Assembly (NCBI RefSeq): GCF_000803215.1
Contig: NZ_JSXC01000017.1
Span: 1 to 59,684 of the forward strand
DNA: 59,684 bases
DNA from: Pectobacterium fontis
Lineage (GTDB): Bacteria > Pseudomonadota > Gammaproteobacteria > Enterobacterales > Enterobacteriaceae
Reading direction: 5' to 3'
Part shown: positions 58,736 through 59,684 of the stretch, in pieces
How the letters are laid out: every line of letters begins with the position of its first letter
Position numbering within the stretch: position 1 is the first letter of the stretch
The notes under the pieces: generated by a model
Database searches by the model: none
What the model was told of the DNA's origin: nothing
Seen by the model: only the letters and a program-made list of their open reading frames with translations
Made by a program: the position numbers and the translations under genes

Positions 58736-59611
58736 ATGGCAGTAATCAACACTAATACTATGTCTCTGGTTACCCAGAACAACCTGAACAAATCTCAGTC
58801 TTCTTTGGGTACCGCTATTGAGCGTCTGTCTTCTGGTCTGCGTATCAACAGCGCTAAAGATGATGCTGCTGGTCAGGCGATTGCTAACCGTATGACTGCA
58901 CAGGTGAAAGGTCTGACTCAGGCTGCGCGTAATGCTAACGACGGTATCTCTCTGACGCAAACTGCTGAAGGCAACCTGAACGAAATCAATAATAACTTGC
59001 AACGTATCCGTGAGCTGGCTGTTCAGGCTGCGAGTGATACCAACAGCTCTACTGACCGTGTCTCTATCCATACTGAAATGGCTCAGCGTCTGGATGAAAT
59101 CAACCGTGTTGCTACCTCTGCTTCTTTCAACGGTACTAAATTGCTGGACGGTTCTGCTTCAGGTGGTATCAACATTCAGGTTGGTGCTAACACTGGCGCA
59201 ACAGAAGTCATTACTATTGACTCTGGCGCATTAGTTAATGCTGGCACGGGAACTAATGGCTTGTCTTCAGGCGTTTCTACTGCTGTAGCCGCAATCAGTG
59301 GCGGTACAGGTACAATCGGTGGTAGTGGTGGTTTGGCTCAAACAATCGTTGATGCCGTCGATACTGCGCTGAAAGCCGTTGATACTGCACGTAGTAACTT
59401 GGGTGCGATTCAAAACCGTTTTGAATCTACTATCACTAACTTGAATAATACTGTCAACAACCTGTCTTCTGCGCGTAGCCGTATTGAAGATGCAGATTAT
59501 GCGACGGAAGTATCGAACATGAGCCGAGCGCAAATTTTGCAACAGGCTGGTACATCTGTGTTGTCTCAGGCCAACCAGGTTCCGCAGACCGTTCTGTCTC
59601 TGCTGCGTTAA
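58736..59611 (+). CDS. fliC: Flagellin FliC (short type)
   Basis: FliC (291 residues) is the filament subunit. The conserved N-terminus [20 protein letters not shown], the flg22-like segment [38 protein letters not shown], and the C-terminal [20 protein letters not shown] and [14 protein letters not shown] are all intact. The centre (about 145-205) is short and Gly/Thr/Ser-rich, so D2/D3 surface domains are largely missing, unlike the E. coli protein (about 498). This short form is, as far as I recall, usual for soft-rot enterobacteria. It is driven by a near-consensus sigma28 promoter and ends in a strong terminator. Confidence 0.97.
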   Translation: MAVINTNTMSLVTQNNLNKSQSSLGTAIERLSSGLRINSAKDDAAGQAIANRMTAQVKGLTQAARNANDGISLTQTAEGNLNEINNNLQRIRELAVQAASDTNSSTDRVSIHTEMAQRLDEINRVATSASFNGTKLLDGSASGGINIQVGANTGATEVITIDSGALVNAGTGTNGLSSGVSTAVAAISGGTGTIGGSGGLAQTIVDAVDTALKAVDTARSNLGAIQNRFESTITNLNNTVNNLSSARSRIEDADYATEVSNMSRAQILQQAGTSVLSQANQVPQTVLSLLR

Positions 59612-59640
59612 TACCAAATTTTTTAGCTGTCCTTCCCAAA

Positions 59641-59665
59641 GCCCGGTTCTGCCGGGTTTTTTTTA
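59641..59665 (+). terminator. Intrinsic terminator of fliC
   Basis: CCCGG / CCGGG stem with a five-base loop is followed by eight T residues, 30 bp after the fliC stop. Confidence 0.9.
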
Positions 59666-59684
59666 TTATGGCTTTAGCCAGTTC

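Overview
The window looks like part of a soft-rot enterobacterial chromosome, most likely Pectobacterium. The flhDC, motAB, che, flhBAE, flg, fli order forms one uninterrupted block, and every flagellar product is close to its E. coli/Salmonella homologue. Genus assignment is inference from gene order and protein similarity recalled from memory; no search was run.

Layout. (1) 1-3705 is the end of an integrative element beside tRNA-Asn. It holds a cut-off unknown gene at the window edge, a decayed stretch, a Ner/Nlp-type regulator divergent from two near-identical tandem XRE regulators, and a P4-type tyrosine integrase whose start faces the tRNA 3' end (tRNA 3706-3781, minus, with its own sigma70 promoter). 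(2) 4076-12128, all minus, is a six-gene run uhpA-uhpB-uhpC-afuA-afuB-afuC closed by a strong terminator. It combines a UhpABC-type sugar-phosphate sensing system with an ABC importer that is often annotated as ferric-iron uptake but whose binding protein carries residues I recall for hexose-phosphate binding in AfuA. (3) 12183-16112 holds small genes (KTSC-domain protein, dsrB), three copies of a dispersed intergenic repeat, a chemoreceptor gene and a decayed EamA-type transporter pseudogene. (4) 16113-59665 is the flagellar/chemotaxis block.

How the block works. flhDC, with a consensus CRP site about 320 bp upstream, encodes the master activator. motAB-cheAW, a chemoreceptor and cheRBYZ give the stator and signalling chain. 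flhBAE and fliRQPO form the export gate, fliHIJ the export ATPase complex, fliFGMN the MS/C ring, and fliE with flgBCFGHIJ the rod and L/P rings. flgDE and fliK make and measure the hook, flgKL and fliD the junctions and cap, and fliC the filament. flgMN and fliST supply the anti-sigma factor and chaperones. Good sigma28-type promoters (TAAAGTTT-N11-GCCGATAA class) can be read by eye upstream of the che-region chemoreceptor, flgK, fliD and fliC, with a slightly irregular one upstream of the first chemoreceptor. These fit late-class expression under FliA, which is not in the window.

No CRISPR array, insertion sequence, rRNA or obvious defence system was seen. The items most worth a second look are the uhpABC-afuABC cluster without uhpT, the intergenic repeat family, the perfect palindrome upstream of fliC, and the regulator cluster of the tRNA-Asn element.
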